DNA of 64,000 bases from Arsenophonus sp052171895 (GCA_052171895.1 JBQMRN010000004.1:124001-188000); one strand, 5' to 3'. Positions 1-11,317 are shown, counted from the first letter of the stretch. Made by a program: numbers and translations. Notes: a model not told the origin generated them from the letters alone.

Positions 1-441
1 AAAAAGATGAAGCAATTATTTATCATTTACTGAAAAAACAGCAATAATAAATTTATTTATCGCGATTTTGTGCCCGATCCATTATTATCAGAATCAACGA
101 ATTCAACAATTTTCTACCGTGTTAGCCGCTATCTATAATCATCTAGATGGGGTTTTATAGTCGCAAATTTTGTGATGAGTTAGCAATAGAGTGAAAGAAG
201 TTAGTGGTTTAGATTTTAGAATTTTTTGATCTAAGCGATTTTACCTGACGAAAATTCTATGCGCATATTTTAAAAGATATGAGATTATTCAAATAAATTA
301 TTTTTCATAATTGTTAAGTTAATCCTATTTAAGCAAGTATAAATTTATTATTTTATTAAATAATTAGCATTATTTCTTATGGTCTCAAGAAGTTTACTTT
401 TCTTCCCGTTGATTGAAATTTCTTGCTTTATGAAGTCAGCC
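1..441. other. Region without a recognisable gene
   Basis: I recognise no intact gene here. Positions about 60-160 read for some 30 codons on the plus strand without a stop, ending near 160, and could be the tail of a decayed gene. I cannot name a family. The remainder is AT-rich and full of stops in all frames. Confidence 0.4.
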
Positions 442-1485
442 ATGAGAGCGATTGTTTTTACTTATAACCTACCCTACCATTCACGGATATACATTCACTT
501 TATGAAATTGAGCTAGCTAAGCAAGCAGCCACCTAAACAATAAGATAACTGATCTGTTAATTAAAATTGCTTCTATTGTGGTAGAACTTGCTGGATACAA
601 ATTTTTGCGAGTGTAAAGCGCCAGGTATTTTGAATTGGGGATGCTTCTGGAGAGTGGTGGTGGGAGTCTGTTAGAATTGAGGTTACTTTATTTAAATCTA
701 GCGATAGGGCCTATTATCCTGACTCTATTGATAGGTCTATCTGGATGCTATCTAGAATATGGGCTGGTAAATAAGCGAATTCTCTAGCATAAAGCAAAAT
801 CATTAACTGCTGTCTAGGCAGTAGTTTTGCCATTCAGGTCAATTATCGATTTGGAGATTGTATTTGACTGATTAACGCCAGGATAGGATGGCGTTGCCGG
901 TAAATCTATATTAATTATTAGTGCCGCCGCTGATGTTGGTTCGATACTGATCTAATTACCGCCTAAACTAACAAAGTTGTGTGTTTTAACTACCGCTTGA
1001 CTGGCAGCCAATCTGATATATAGGAATGGGTCACTGAATTAGGTGCGCACATGCTATTATTAATTATAAAAACCATTTAGCTAACAGTTTACTGCGTTAG
1101 GAATTCAACATCTCGACTATTTGGCTTCATTAACTCACAGTGATGAGTATTATCAATAGGCATTAGATATTCTTATTCCACAATAAAAATTGGCATTAAT
1201 CAACGATCTTAAAACCTTTGATATTATGGCAATGGAAAATAAAGCCATTTCATTACATTGGGAGTTTATGTTTATGCGTCCTGTTTTTTAGAGTGAAGAT
1301 ATGATTAAACAACATCAATTATTGAAACAGGTAGCCAAATTGGATTGATCAAGTGGAAGGGGAATTAAAAAGCAGTATCAATTAATAAAGAAATGAGTAA
1401 AACCAGTACTAAAAATTAGTAGCTTGCCTATCAAATAATAGAAACTGTCAAAGTAAATGGCAAGTTAGTATTAGTTGATTTTTAA
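442..1485 (+). pseudogene. Zinc-type alcohol dehydrogenase/quinone reductase-like pseudogene
   Basis: Reading across frames recovers the whole length of a medium-chain dehydrogenase of the zinc-binding alcohol dehydrogenase family (normally about 335 residues). The N-terminus reads like MRAIVFTYNLPY at 442. The substrate domain includes the stretches DASGEWWW and EVTLFKSSD. A fragmentary Rossmann region near 900-960 follows. The C-terminus near 1200-1485 is well preserved, with ISLHWEFMFMRPVFQSEDMI and a final GKLVLVDF. Many in-frame stops and frameshifts interrupt it, so no functional protein is expected. Such enzymes reduce quinones or aldehydes with NADPH; the exact substrate of this subfamily is unclear. 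The gene lies upstream of a decayed sugar epimerase. Identification rests on family similarity recalled from memory. Confidence 0.7.
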
Positions 1486-1650
1486 TTTAATAATTAGAGT
1501 TTTGATCTAACTTTTATGCTGCTTAATTTATACTTTTTTTATTATTGACTAATTGTGTATTTGTTGGCGAAAGAAATAAATGCCGGATATGCTTTTGTAC
1601 TACATAAAAGATAAATATCTTTCATATTTCTATAGAAACTAAAAATAGCT

Positions 1651-2283
1651 ATGAAATATTTAATAACAGGATGTATCGGTTTTATTGGATTTACGTTATG
1701 TTCGCATTTATTAGAATATGCTTATGATCTTGTTAGTTTAGATAATCTTAATTATTACTATGATCCTAGCTTTAAAAAAGCTAGTATTGAGTGGTTAACA
1801 ATTTTTTCATAATTTCATTTTTTCTGGATGGATATTATTGAGCGAAAAAAGTAATTAAAGTGATTGCCTTAGGTAAATTCGATAGAGGAGAGATGAGCCA
1901 TTTCTGGCAGCGAAAGCGGGTGTCCAGTACTCGTTAAAGGATGCTTTTGTTTATGCGGATAGTAATTTAATCAGTTTTATGTTGATATTGTAAGGTTATT
2001 ATTAGGGCTAAACCCCGCATTTAATCTATGCTTCTACCTCAGTAAAAGGGTAGAAATAATTAATTTTCTTATTTTAGCAAGAAGTCTATTCTCATCCCAT
2101 CTTCCTTTATACTGTTATCAAAATAGCTAATAAGATAATGGCACATGCTTATTCTTATTTGTATAATTTGTCGACTATTAGTTTACGTTTTTTTACTATT
2201 TATAGGCCTTGTAGACAGCCAGATATGGCGTTATTAAAATTCACTAAAGCTATTTAGGAGATGCATCGATTGATATACATAAT
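1651..2283 (+). pseudogene. UDP-glucuronate/UDP-glucose 4-epimerase-like pseudogene, 3' end lost
   Basis: The ATG at 1651 opens a short-chain epimerase N-terminus, MKYLITGCIGFIGFTL, which carries the NAD-binding GxxGxxG pattern with one glycine altered. Further fragments follow in shifting frames: HLAAKAGVQYSLKD near 1900, YADSN near 1955, YASTS near 2030 (the family has YASSSS), and a YAVTK-like active-site region followed by MAHAYSYLYNL near 2140. The order matches CapI/WbnF-type UDP-glucuronate 4-epimerases. At 2284 an IS1595 remnant begins and the last third of the gene is missing. Its neighbour about 1.9 kb downstream is ugd, which makes UDP-glucuronate, the likely substrate. The pair probably formed a polysaccharide precursor module of which only ugd survives. 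Confidence 0.75.
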
Positions 2284-3330
2284 AGGCTATGTTGGAAAGG
2301 TTGTTGGTATAAATCCCTTATACTTATAAGAAAGATTTTTGCTACAGAGATTGTCATGAAAAAGCAAACAGAATACAGATCAAAAAGACTCTTTCCTTAC
2401 TCCATGCTGGCATAAAGCTGCATCTCATTAATTACCTCAGTGACAATTTATTGGATGATGTGGATTTATGCATTGAAGCAACTCGTTTCACTTTATATCC
2501 TGCCCATATTGTCACAATAAGCATGTTATTCAATGAGGATATTCGTAGGGTTATAGCGATATTATTGTAAAATCCCCGATTGCAGGAAAATATTTAATAA
2601 TCTCAGTGGAAGTCCTCTTGCGAAACTACATCACAGGGATAAATAGTTTAGTTATCTGTGATATATGTTGAATAGCATGACTTTACTGGATTCAGGGAAA
2701 AATAAGGCATTGATTTAAAAACAGCGTTTACTTAGCTCTTGTTGCTGGTTCCTTGGTTCAGCGCGGAGACAGCCAGCATAAATACATTAAGTGCTATTTT
2801 TGAAGTTGACGAAAAATTTTTTCCTGAATCCTTTAAAGGGAAGCCTTATATATCCCAGCTAGAAAAGCTAGAAAAGGGGGGGGAGAGGAGGAAATAAAAG
2901 GAAAGAATGAATCGTGGTCTTAATCGCTAGAGATCGACATGGTCATATATATATGAGCAATAAGATTCTTGAAGAGTTTAATGCAGATTCTGTTAGCAGT
3001 TTTCTTGAGCCGATCATCGATAAAGAGTCAATGCTTTTCTCAAATAGAGCTAAATGATACGAAACCTCTGCCGACGAGCATGAAATTAGTCACCATCACC
3101 TAATAAAATTGGATAATTAGAGAGTTATTGGTAAGGAATTCCAGATTAAAAATCTGAGCAAGTTATATCAGCTAATTAAAAGGATGGCTGAGTAAATTCC
3201 ATGGTGTAGATCGTTTTATTTAACGAATTATCTGGACTGAAGAAAATTATTTGAAATCACAATAATTAAAATACAGACGTGACTACAAATTGCTTTGCGA
3301 GAAAAGCAACAATCTTTGCCAACATAGCCT
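2284..3330 (+). mobile_element. IS1595-family element, defective copy A
   Basis: About 1047 bp bounded by imperfect inverted ends. The left end reads AGGCTATGTTGG and the right end is CCAACATAGCCT, its exact complement. The broken transposase reads MKKQT at 2356, then a zinc-ribbon remnant, GIVEVDE-like sequence near 2800, a Ser/Asn-rich stretch SNEILEEFNAD near 2950 and a final KYRRDYKLLCEK-like end. This is the ISXO2-like DDE transposase of the IS1595 family. At least five stops or frameshifts are visible, so it cannot transpose. A run of eight G at about 2877-2884 interrupts it. No target duplication is seen. It cuts off the epimerase pseudogene on its left and abuts an IS481 fragment on its right. 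Confidence 0.8.
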
Positions 3331-4142
3331 GATGATCACAGCTATATTCCCCATCCTTTTCTGATGATGCTGTTGCCCAATTAGGAAGCCGTAGTTGTTT
3401 TCCTGCAAAAACTTTTTTCCTCTCAACGATCTGTTGGCATAGTCATACGCGAATTCTTGAACCCCATTAATTTCGATCTCTAGCCTGGATCACTGTTTAC
3501 GTAGGCCAGGAATGGGATTTCCCGTGAAATGAGAGGCAGGAGAGGAAGCCTCGAAGTCAAAGCATAAAGCGTTTAAAAGTTATAAGGCAGATTATCTGCA
3601 CGTAGATGGAAAATATCTTTTCAAAATACCAAATGAAACTTTACGACGTTATCTTTTCGTAGGCATAGTAGATCACGCAAGTTGATGAATTTTTATCTTT
3701 CTTTACAAGAAAGCGCCTAATTCTCGACCTTTTACCTGATCTTAACCAAGCATGTCCTATGGCTATCCATATGGTGTGTAGTTACAGACAATAGCAAAGA
3801 ATTTACAGATCCCTTTTTTGTCTGCGAAAACGTTTAGGCACCATCGGAAAACAGGAATTCAACCGTTTGTATACAAAGCTTGGTATAGAACACTGACTTT
3901 AGCCTGTCGATGTATCCTCAAAGGAATGGTATGGTTGAGTAATTTAATGGGTGTATAAAACAAAGCCATCATTTCAATTTTAATCAAGAGCTTGAGATCA
4001 CTTTGCATCAATTATTTTGTTGTACAATCAGGAATTATACTAATCAGTATAAGGTAGTAAAACTCCATTGCAGTTTATGAAAGATTGGTTCAAAGTTAAA
4101 CCTGAATTATTCAAAAAACTATACTTTTCCTGGATCTAAGAC
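3331..4142 (+). mobile_element. IS481-family element, 5'-truncated copy a
   Basis: Decayed IS481 transposase read across frames: EAVVVFLQKLF near 3390, REFLNP near 3450, HKAFKSYKADYLHVDGKY near 3560-3610, RRYLFVGIVDH near 3640, DNSKEFTD near 3790, and a C-terminal end running to about 4130. These are blocks of the rve integrase core with its DDE residues, as in other IS481 transposases. The first 250 bp found in full-length copies of this window are missing, replaced by the right end of the IS1595 copy. The right terminus lies just upstream of ugd and may have moved that gene's original promoter away. Confidence 0.75.
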
Positions 4143-4164
4143 CTAAATATTTAAGAGGTTAATT

Positions 4165-5331
4165 TTGAAAATTGCTATTACAGGAACAGGTTATGTTGGC
4201 CTGTCGAATGCGATGTTGTTAGCACAACATCATGAGGTTGTTGCGTTAGATATTATTGCTGAAAAAGTAACGATGCTAAATAACCAGCAATCACCAATAG
4301 TAGATAAAGAAATTGAGGCGTTTCTGACAGAAAAAAAATTGAATTTTAGGGCAACAACGGATAAACAAGAAGCTTACCAGGGAGCAGATTATGTGATAAT
4401 TGCTACCCCGACAGATTATGATGCTAAAACTAATTATTTTAATACTTCTTCCGTTGAAGAAGTGATTGATGATGTAAACCATATTAATCCACCCACTACC
4501 ATTGTTATTAAGTCCACCATCCCTGTAGGTTTTATCGTCCGCTTGCAACAAGAAAAAGGGTATAAAAATATTATTTTTTCACCGGAATTTTTACGTGAAG
4601 GCAGAGCTCTATATGACAATCTTTATCCTTCTCGTATTGTGGTTGGAGAATGTTCCAAACGCGCTAAGATTTTTGCTGATTTGTTATTAGAAGGGGCGAT
4701 GAAAAAAGATATTGTGGTGCTATTTACTGATGCCACCGAGGCGGAAGCAATAAAATTATTTACCAATACTTATCTGGCAATGCGAGTGGCTTATTTTAAT
4801 GAATTAGATACTTACGCTCATAGTCGCGGATTGGATAGTCGGCAAATTATTGAAGGTGTTTCACTAGATCCACGTATTGGCAGCCACTATAACAACCCCT
4901 CTTTTGGTTATGGGGGTTATTGCCTACCAAAGGATACTAAGCAGTTGCTAGCTAACTATGATAATGTACCAAATAATTTAATTAATGCGATTGTGAAATC
5001 GAATCAAACGCGTAAAGATTACATTGCCGATAGGGTTATTAGTCAAAATCCAAAAAAAGTAGGCGTTTATCGGTTAGTGATGAAAGCCGGTTCAGATAAT
5101 TTCCGAGCATCGGCAATACAAGGTGTCATGAAGCGAATTAAAGCAAAAGGAATTGAAGTGGTAGTTTATGAGCCAGTTTTACAACAAAGCGAATTCTTTC
5201 ACTCCAAAGTAATTACTGATTTAGTCTATTTCAAAGCACAGTGCGATATTATTCTAGCTAATCGATTGATGCCGGAACTGAAAGATGTAAAACATAAAGT
5301 TTATACCCGCGATCTATTTGGTCACGATTGA
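4165..5331 (+). CDS. ugd: UDP-glucose 6-dehydrogenase
   Basis: Cytoplasmic enzyme that oxidises UDP-glucose to UDP-glucuronate with two NAD+. UDP-glucuronate feeds capsule and LPS sugars and, in relatives, the L-Ara4N modification of lipid A. The 388-residue protein has the usual length. It shows the N-terminal NAD-binding GTGYVG at residues 7-12, the FSPEFLREG substrate loop at 138-146 and the catalytic cysteine at 253 in GYGGYCLPKD. The start is TTG at 4165, placed by an AAGAGG ribosome site at 4153-4158 and by the canonical N-terminus MKIAITGTGYVG; no in-frame ATG gives a complete Rossmann fold. It stands alone between IS remnants. The upstream epimerase that may have used its product is dead. 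Intact and likely functional. Confidence 0.95.
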   Translation: MKIAITGTGYVGLSNAMLLAQHHEVVALDIIAEKVTMLNNQQSPIVDKEIEAFLTEKKLNFRATTDKQEAYQGADYVIIATPTDYDAKTNYFNTSSVEEVIDDVNHINPPTTIVIKSTIPVGFIVRLQQEKGYKNIIFSPEFLREGRALYDNLYPSRIVVGECSKRAKIFADLLLEGAMKKDIVVLFTDATEAEAIKLFTNTYLAMRVAYFNELDTYAHSRGLDSRQIIEGVSLDPRIGSHYNNPSFGYGGYCLPKDTKQLLANYDNVPNNLINAIVKSNQTRKDYIADRVISQNPKKVGVYRLVMKAGSDNFRASAIQGVMKRIKAKGIEVVVYEPVLQQSEFFHSKVITDLVYFKAQCDIILANRLMPELKDVKHKVYTRDLFGHD

Positions 5332-5423
5332 TAACTATTTCTATTCAGGTGCCAATCGTAGAGTTAAGGTTGGTGCCTTGATCATTCTAATTTTCATATC
5401 TCGGAAAATAATATGGTTTTTTT

Positions 5424-6476
5424 TGTTATGTTGACAAAAGTTATTGATAGAAATCCCTTATCCTGTATGAATGATTTTCGGTATACAGGTTACCATGAAA
5501 AAGCAAACAATCATACAGATCAAAGAGACTCTTTCCTTACACTCCATGCTAGCATAAAGCTGTATCTCATTAATTAGTTCGGCGACAATCTGTTAGATGA
5601 TCTTGATTTATATATTGAAGGAACTTATTCCACTTTATCCTGTCAATATTGTCACACTGAACATGTTATCAGGTAGTGGGATATTCGTTAGGGTTACAAG
5701 CGATATCGTTGCAAATTCTCGATTGCAGGAAAATATTTAATAATTTTACTATAAGTTAAGTCCTCCGGCAAAACTACATTACAAGGATAAATGCTTTAGT
5801 TATCTAGAATAGATGTTGAATAGTTTGACTTTAGAAGAGTCAGCGAAACAAACAGGTATTGATTTGAAAATAGCGTTTAGCTATCGTTACAGCTTTCTTG
5901 CTTCAGTAGCGATAGGTAACATAAATGCACTAATTGGTATTGTTGAAGTCGATGAAACATTTTTCTCTAAATCCTTTAAAGAGAAGTGTTATATCCAAGA
6001 TAGGAAAAAGCTAAAAACGCTAGAAAGGAGGAGATAAAAGGAAAGAACGAATTGCGGTATTAATCGCAAGAGATCGACATGGTCATGTGAACAATGAAAT
6101 TTTAAAAGAGTTTAATGCAGAGTGTGTTAGCTGTTTTCTTGACCTTATCATCGATAAAAATCCATCCTATGGTTCGGATGGAGCTAAATGGTATGAAACT
6201 TTTGTCAGCGAGCATGAAATTAGTCAGCATTGCCTAATAATGTTGGATAATCATAGAGTTATTCCTAAGGAATTCTACATTTAAAATATGAACAGTTATA
6301 TCATATCAGCCGATTAAAAGGATGGCTGAATATATTATTTTCCATGGTGTAGTATGGTCGTTTTATTTACCGAATTATCTAGCTTGAAGAAGATTATTTG
6401 AAACTACAAGAATTGAAATACAGATATGGTTATAAATTGCTCTGTTAGCAAAGCAAGAACCTTTGCTAACATAGCT
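5424..6476 (+). mobile_element. IS1595-family element, defective copy B
   Basis: About 1053 bp with degenerate ends related to AGGCTATGTTGG. Transposase blocks lie in the same order as in copy A: MKKQT near 5495, LTLEESAKQTGIDLK from about 5825, IVEVDETFFSKSFK near 5940, NNEILKEFNAECVS near 6090, GAKWYETF near 6180 and LDNHRVIPKEF near 6243. Frameshifts near 6035 and stops in the zinc-ribbon region break it into two short frames (5813-6037 and 6087-6284). The central DDE region is the best preserved of the copies here. It is inactive. Confidence 0.8.
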
Positions 6477-6477
6477 T

Positions 6478-6640
6478 TTTTTTATAATTTAAGTTTAACT
6501 TTGAATCAATCGTCCTAGACTATAATGAAGTTTTACTAGCCAATACTGATTGGGGTAATTCCTGATTGTACAGTCAAAGATATTGATGCAGAGTGATCTC
6601 AAGCTATTGATCAGAATTGATATGACGATATGATTGTGGA
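6478..6640 (-). mobile_element. IS481 3'-end fragment (copy h)
   Basis: On the minus strand this matches the last 160 bp of the IS481 copies elsewhere in the window: the stretch coding GSELDQ-like sequence, TACAATCAGGAATTAC, and the tail that precedes the terminal repeat. It directly follows the right end of IS1595 copy B, so the two elements were nested or joined by deletion. Confidence 0.6.
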
Positions 6641-7131
6641 TTAAGTAGAATCAAATTCTTTGATAAGAAATTTCTGCACACCAACCAACCCATTGTGGAA
6701 AATATAAATTAGCTATGCATGCTTCTGGCGAATGCATAGCATTATTAGCTGCATTATCTAAATCAAAATGACTTCCTTTACTAAAAAGAAAGGTTTATAT
6801 ACCTACACACCTTGTGCGCTGATTTTAGCTTCTCATTGAAGAAAATTTTAGCGATATCAATACAAAAAGATTTTTCTATGATATAGGAAAATTCTTTATA
6901 ATTACGTGTATTTAGTGCCTATATTTATAATGAATACCAAAAAGTTTTTGCTGCAATTTCCATCTTAGATCCTAATTCTCCTATTAAAAATGATGGCATT
7001 AATGAATTATCTAGCAATATTTACAAGCAGCCAAAAAGATCAGTCGTGAATAATATGCCATTTTCATTAAAAATTTATTAAAATAGCTAGTAATTAATTA
7101 TCTATGCTATATATAGCATAGATAACAACAC
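6641..7131. other. Decayed region, no gene recognised
   Basis: About 490 bp between IS fragments. The plus strand holds short open stretches near 6715-6830 and 6880-7060, separated by frameshifts, which look like relic coding sequence rather than random DNA. I cannot assign them to a family. The sequence TCTATGCTATATATAGCATAGA near 7100-7121 is a perfect inverted repeat. Confidence 0.35.
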
Positions 7132-8560
7132 TAATTATTAGTAAACATATTTTATTGCGATTAGGCTAGAGTTTTGCTCTAATGTTTAGTGAAACTATAT
7201 TTTCCATACTTAAATTGGACATTATTTGCCACTATGGTCACAGCAGCTCAAATTACTTTCGCCGCTTCCAGGTTTTCTAAGCAGACTGTAGCAGCTTAAA
7301 TAGCATTGAAAGGATTGCTTTTCTCGAACCACAGTTCTTCGCGTGATAGCCTTCGTGTAGCATGATTCTCGCAAAAGCAGATTCAATCGGATTCTGTCGT
7401 TCTTATTATGGACGCCCAATGACTGAGCTAACGGAAAGTCCTAGAATGCTAGGAGTTCTTCTCGATCTTTCTCCAGCTTCTTCATTCCTGCAGGATACTT
7501 CGCTGAAAATCTTGCCAACAAAATATAAAGGGCTTTATTAGTAGCATTTCGCCTCTCTGCTAACCAGATCTCTTTGTGGAGCTCAGCCTTAACTTTTGGT
7601 TGCATGTTTTTGGGGACTGAAGTCAGCACATTAGCTGTTTTATGTGCCAAACAGCGTTAGTCCTGCATATCTGGGAATATCTTTGCCATTGCATTCAAAA
7701 AATCAAGGGCAGCATCTCCCTTAGCGAGACTGAAAGATATGGTTATAAGATACGCGCTTGCGGGGAGGATATTGAGAAGTTCGCCCAAGTTCCGTTTCTG
7801 ACTCTTGATAGTATCTTCAACCGCAACTAGCTTCTTACGTCCATGCTCAGTGATGCCGATAATAACCAGCAGGTAAAGGTAATCATCTTACCTGACAGGA
7901 GACTGTATATACCACATTACCCAAGAAATAAACGTAACACGTATCGCTTAAATCATGTATGCAGCATTGCCTGTGCTTCTCTTCAAGCCATTGCTGTTTC
8001 AGTCTTCTGATGCTATTCAGGCAGAGAAATAGTGTGGTTTCAGCAAAAAAGAACCTCTAGATCTTTGTGAAAATCACTGGTGAATATGCTTCGCATGTAG
8101 GTAGAGCCGCCATGGTAGCAAATTTTTTAATGTTTTATTACACGCTTCAGATAAGGTGTTTAGCAACAAGCTATTGAAGCATATTCTGTTGCTGCTGCGC
8201 AATTTCTAACCTGAGGAACTTTAATCTTAACATCCACCATATCAGTCTCTATAGCTCGCTATGGAAATTAACCGTTATAGACGAACTGAGGCATGATACG
8301 CCCCTCGATAAGGCGGTGTTTTCAGCATATTGTCGCAGCAAAAAATGGGCTTAGAGCTTACTCTTAATAGGTGGTGGTTATCAGTTGCCTGCAGCATTAC
8401 AGATGAGTTCATGCAAGGGATCACAGCTAATATCTTGTTTCGTGGATACATGTATGCTATACTTTCATAGCATATCATCTCTGTGTTGTTGAAATCATCC
8501 ACGAAATTAATCAGCAGGATAAATCCGCAACCATATTCAAAAAACCCCATACATCAAAAA
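7132..8560 (-). mobile_element. IS256-family element, defective copy 1
   Basis: Nearly full-length (about 1.43 kb) IS256/mutator-type element on the minus strand. Its ends are related to the GAGTTAT...TGGTGTA repeats seen at cleaner copies. Preserved transposase blocks on the minus strand include HKTANVLTSVPKNMQPKVKA at about 7580-7640, the KYPAGMKKLEKDREELLAF block at about 7441-7500, IVVREKQSFQ-like 3' sequence near 7330 and the N-terminal HELIRN-type region near 8400. Stops and frameshifts split it into several frames. The 5' end (8560) abuts an IS481 fragment. Confidence 0.8.
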
Positions 8561-8566
8561 TGGGCA

Positions 8567-8770
8567 TAATTTATATGTGCTGCAAAGTCATCATTTTAAT
8601 TCTGCTGAAGAGCTTGAGATCACTATCCATTGATATCTTTTGCTGTACAATCAGGAATTACCTCAATGAGTATTGAGTAGTAAAACTCCATTGTAATCTA
8701 TGAAAGATTGCTTCAAAATTAAACATGAATTATTTAAAGTAAAAACCATACTATTTTCCTGGAAGTGACA
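8567..8770 (+). mobile_element. IS481 3'-end fragment (copy b)
   Basis: The last 200 bp of an IS481, ending in the terminal repeat TTTCCTGGAAGTGACA at 8770, the same terminus as full-length copy c. The rest is missing where IS256 copy 1 begins, consistent with an IS256 insertion followed by deletion. Confidence 0.7.
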
Positions 8771-8910
8771 CTTATTCTAAGCACTTTGCTAGCAAAATTT
8801 GTAAATAAATTTCTTTGAATTATTTAATTAGATTTATTTAATACCATTGCTTCGCAAAATTAATTTTATTTGCTTCAATTAGGTGTAAGTAGATGATTAA
8901 ATAGCAGCGA

Positions 8911-11100
8911 TTAATTTTCAGTTGGATCAACATCAATATTCCATTTTACTTTTCTACTTTCAGGGTATGCTCTAATTTCAGGTAAAATATGCGAAAGGAA
9001 TTGTTGTAAATAGGCGCGCGAAGGATGCTGAAGTAGTAATTGCCAACGAAATCGGCCTGCCCGCTTAGCCTGAATCGCCGGTAAAGGACCTATTAACCAA
9101 AGTTGTGAATCGCGCATGTTATGTTGTTCTATATATTGGCGGAGCTTGTTTAAAAAATCAGGTGCAAATTGGTTATTATGATCTTCTGAACGGATCATGA
9201 TATGACTACTATATGGTGGCAAAAAAACATCATCTCGTTCTGCTAGTGTTTCTGTCGCGAATGCGTTATATCCTTTTTCTAATAAAGTCAATAATAATGG
9301 GTGTTCAGGGTGGTAGGTTTGCAGGATCACTTCGCCATGTTTACCGGCCCGTCCAGCCCGTCCAGAGACTTGGATATAAAGCTGAGCAAATTTTTCTGTT
9401 GCCCGATAATCACTGGAAAAAAGTGCGCCATCTACATTCAGTAAGGCAACTAAAGTAACATCAGGAAAATGGTGTCCTTTAGCCAGCATTTGGGTGCCGA
9501 TCAAAATCCGAGCACCACCTGTATAGATACTTGCTAACTGTTTTTCTAATGAGCCTTTCTTCCGAGTGCTATCTTTGTCAATGCGACTAATTGGTATATT
9601 AGGAAAAATCTGATTAATCACCTCCTGTAACTGTTCAGTTCCTAAACCAACAGGGAACAGATCCGTTGAGCTACAGTGTGAACACTGTATTGGGATTGGT
9701 AGTTGAGTATCACAGTAATGGCAACGTAGCTGACGTTGGTGATGGTGTAGTGTGTAATAATGATCGCAACGTGAACACTCAGCAATCCAGGCACAATCAT
9801 GGCAAATCAATGTTGGTGAGTATCCACGACGATTTAAAAATAGTATCACTTGATTATTTGCTTCCAGATGATATTCAATACGCTGAATTAATGGTTTTGA
9901 CATACCATATTTTAATGGCTGGCCTTTTAAATCAAGTAAAAGTTGATTTGCTGGTTTAGCGTTTCCTGCTCGTTGGGTTAGATCTAAACGGTGATATTTT
10001 CCTTGCTCAATATTATAGAGACTTTCTAACGAAGGTGTTGCTGTGCCCATAATAATTGGAATGTTCTCTTTTTTTGCGCGAAAAACAGCTAGATCCCGGG
10101 CATGATAACGCCATCCGTCTTGTTGTTTGTAAGAGTTATCCTGTTCTTCATCAATAATGATCAAGGCAAGATTGGCAAAGGGCGTGAATAATGCGGAGCG
10201 CGTACCAATCACAATAGCACTCTGTCCCTTTTTTGCACGCAACCAGACCGCCAGTCGTTCACTATCATTTAATGCAGAATGTAGAACATCAACTGGCACA
10301 TTAAATCGCTCATTAAATCGTTGCATAGTTTGAGGAGTAAGACTAATTTCAGGTACTAAGACTAATGCTTGTTTACCTTGCGCTAAAACCTTTTCAATGA
10401 CACTGAGATAGACTTCTGTTTTACCAGAACCTGTAATACCTACTAATAACCAAGACATAAAAGTTAGTTTAGAACTTATTGCACCTACTGCTGTTAATTG
10501 CTCTATGTTAAGTTTTGGTTTTTCAGCACACAGATGAAAAAGCGAATGCCAGTTTTTTATTTTTGGTTGGATTGGTGATAATTGAATCAAAGTTTTCTTT
10601 TTTAATGTTTGTAGAGCATTTTCACTTAATTCATGTTCTGTTATTTGGTGACGATAAAGGGGTTTTTGCTGTAGTAATGCGAGTGCCTGTTGCTGTTTTG
10701 GTACTCGTTTAAGCTGGTTTAGGGAAAAATTTTTACCTTGCTGAGTGATTTGCCATTGCCATAGTGGAGTAAATGTTGGCGTTTTACCTTGCCGTAGTAA
10801 AACTGGTAGTGCATGAAATAGTACTTCACCAATCGGGTGATGGTAATACTCAGATGCCCAAAGTAGTAATGACCATAAACTATCCGAAAATATCGATTCT
10901 TGATCTAAGACTCGTTTTATGTTTTTTAATTGCTTACTATTGAGCTTACTATTTTGATTATGTGATAATACAATACCTAAAGTAGTCCGTTTGCCAAAAG
11001 GCAGCAATACCCGGCAACCTTTGATTGGTAAAGGAAGATTGGATTGGTAATCAAAAACACGCATCAGCGGAAGAGGAAGCGCCACTTGAAGAATAGGCAT
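8911..11100 (-). CDS. priA: Primosomal protein N' (replication restart helicase PriA)
   Basis: 3'-to-5' DNA helicase that recognises stalled forks and D-loops and loads the primosome. At 729 residues it is close to the E. coli length (732). It has an N-terminal 3'-DNA-binding region, Walker A GITGSGKT at 221-228 and DEEQ at 317-320. The zinc region has eight cysteines at 433, 436, 442, 445, 460, 463, 473 and 476, followed by the C-terminal helicase lobe with GTQMLAKGHHFP and QVSGRAGRAGK. All key residues are present. It diverges from rpmE as in E. coli. Keeping PriA while recF is dead suggests that RecBCD- and PriA-type restart is the remaining recombinational repair route; that is inference. 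Confidence 0.97.
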   Translation of the reverse strand: MPILQVALPLPLMRVFDYQSNLPLPIKGCRVLLPFGKRTTLGIVLSHNQNSKLNSKQLKNIKRVLDQESIFSDSLWSLLLWASEYYHHPIGEVLFHALPVLLRQGKTPTFTPLWQWQITQQGKNFSLNQLKRVPKQQQALALLQQKPLYRHQITEHELSENALQTLKKKTLIQLSPIQPKIKNWHSLFHLCAEKPKLNIEQLTAVGAISSKLTFMSWLLVGITGSGKTEVYLSVIEKVLAQGKQALVLVPEISLTPQTMQRFNERFNVPVDVLHSALNDSERLAVWLRAKKGQSAIVIGTRSALFTPFANLALIIIDEEQDNSYKQQDGWRYHARDLAVFRAKKENIPIIMGTATPSLESLYNIEQGKYHRLDLTQRAGNAKPANQLLLDLKGQPLKYGMSKPLIQRIEYHLEANNQVILFLNRRGYSPTLICHDCAWIAECSRCDHYYTLHHHQRQLRCHYCDTQLPIPIQCSHCSSTDLFPVGLGTEQLQEVINQIFPNIPISRIDKDSTRKKGSLEKQLASIYTGGARILIGTQMLAKGHHFPDVTLVALLNVDGALFSSDYRATEKFAQLYIQVSGRAGRAGKHGEVILQTYHPEHPLLLTLLEKGYNAFATETLAERDDVFLPPYSSHIMIRSEDHNNQFAPDFLNKLRQYIEQHNMRDSQLWLIGPLPAIQAKRAGRFRWQLLLQHPSRAYLQQFLSHILPEIRAYPESRKVKWNIDVDPTEN

Positions 11101-11317
11101 TATTAAATATTCCTAATAATTATTATACAGATTATTTATAAGACATAAAATATAAAGTATAACATTATTTGAATAAATTTCATTGTGCTATAAATAGATT
11201 TTCTTTATATTGTATAAAGGCTAACCTTTATTAGCAATTTTCTATTGTTAATAAATTTGACGTATGCTTTCTAGTGTTAGACTTAGATAGCGATGCGGAT
11301 TAATATAGAGGTTTTTT

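Noticed and set aside
4291..4619. Minus-strand open frames opposite ugd
   Set aside because: Shadows of the intact ugd gene with no family resemblance or ribosome sites.
7100..7121. Perfect inverted repeat TCTATGCTATATATAGCATAGA as a regulatory site
   Set aside because: AT-rich palindrome in decayed DNA with no gene close enough to regulate; not enough to claim an operator.
7642..7830. Plus-strand 62-codon frame
   Set aside because: Lies antisense to IS256 transposase remnants; no protein similarity seen.
9213..10712. Plus-strand open frames of 65-97 codons inside priA
   Set aside because: Antisense to a fully intact priA; composition follows the priA codons.
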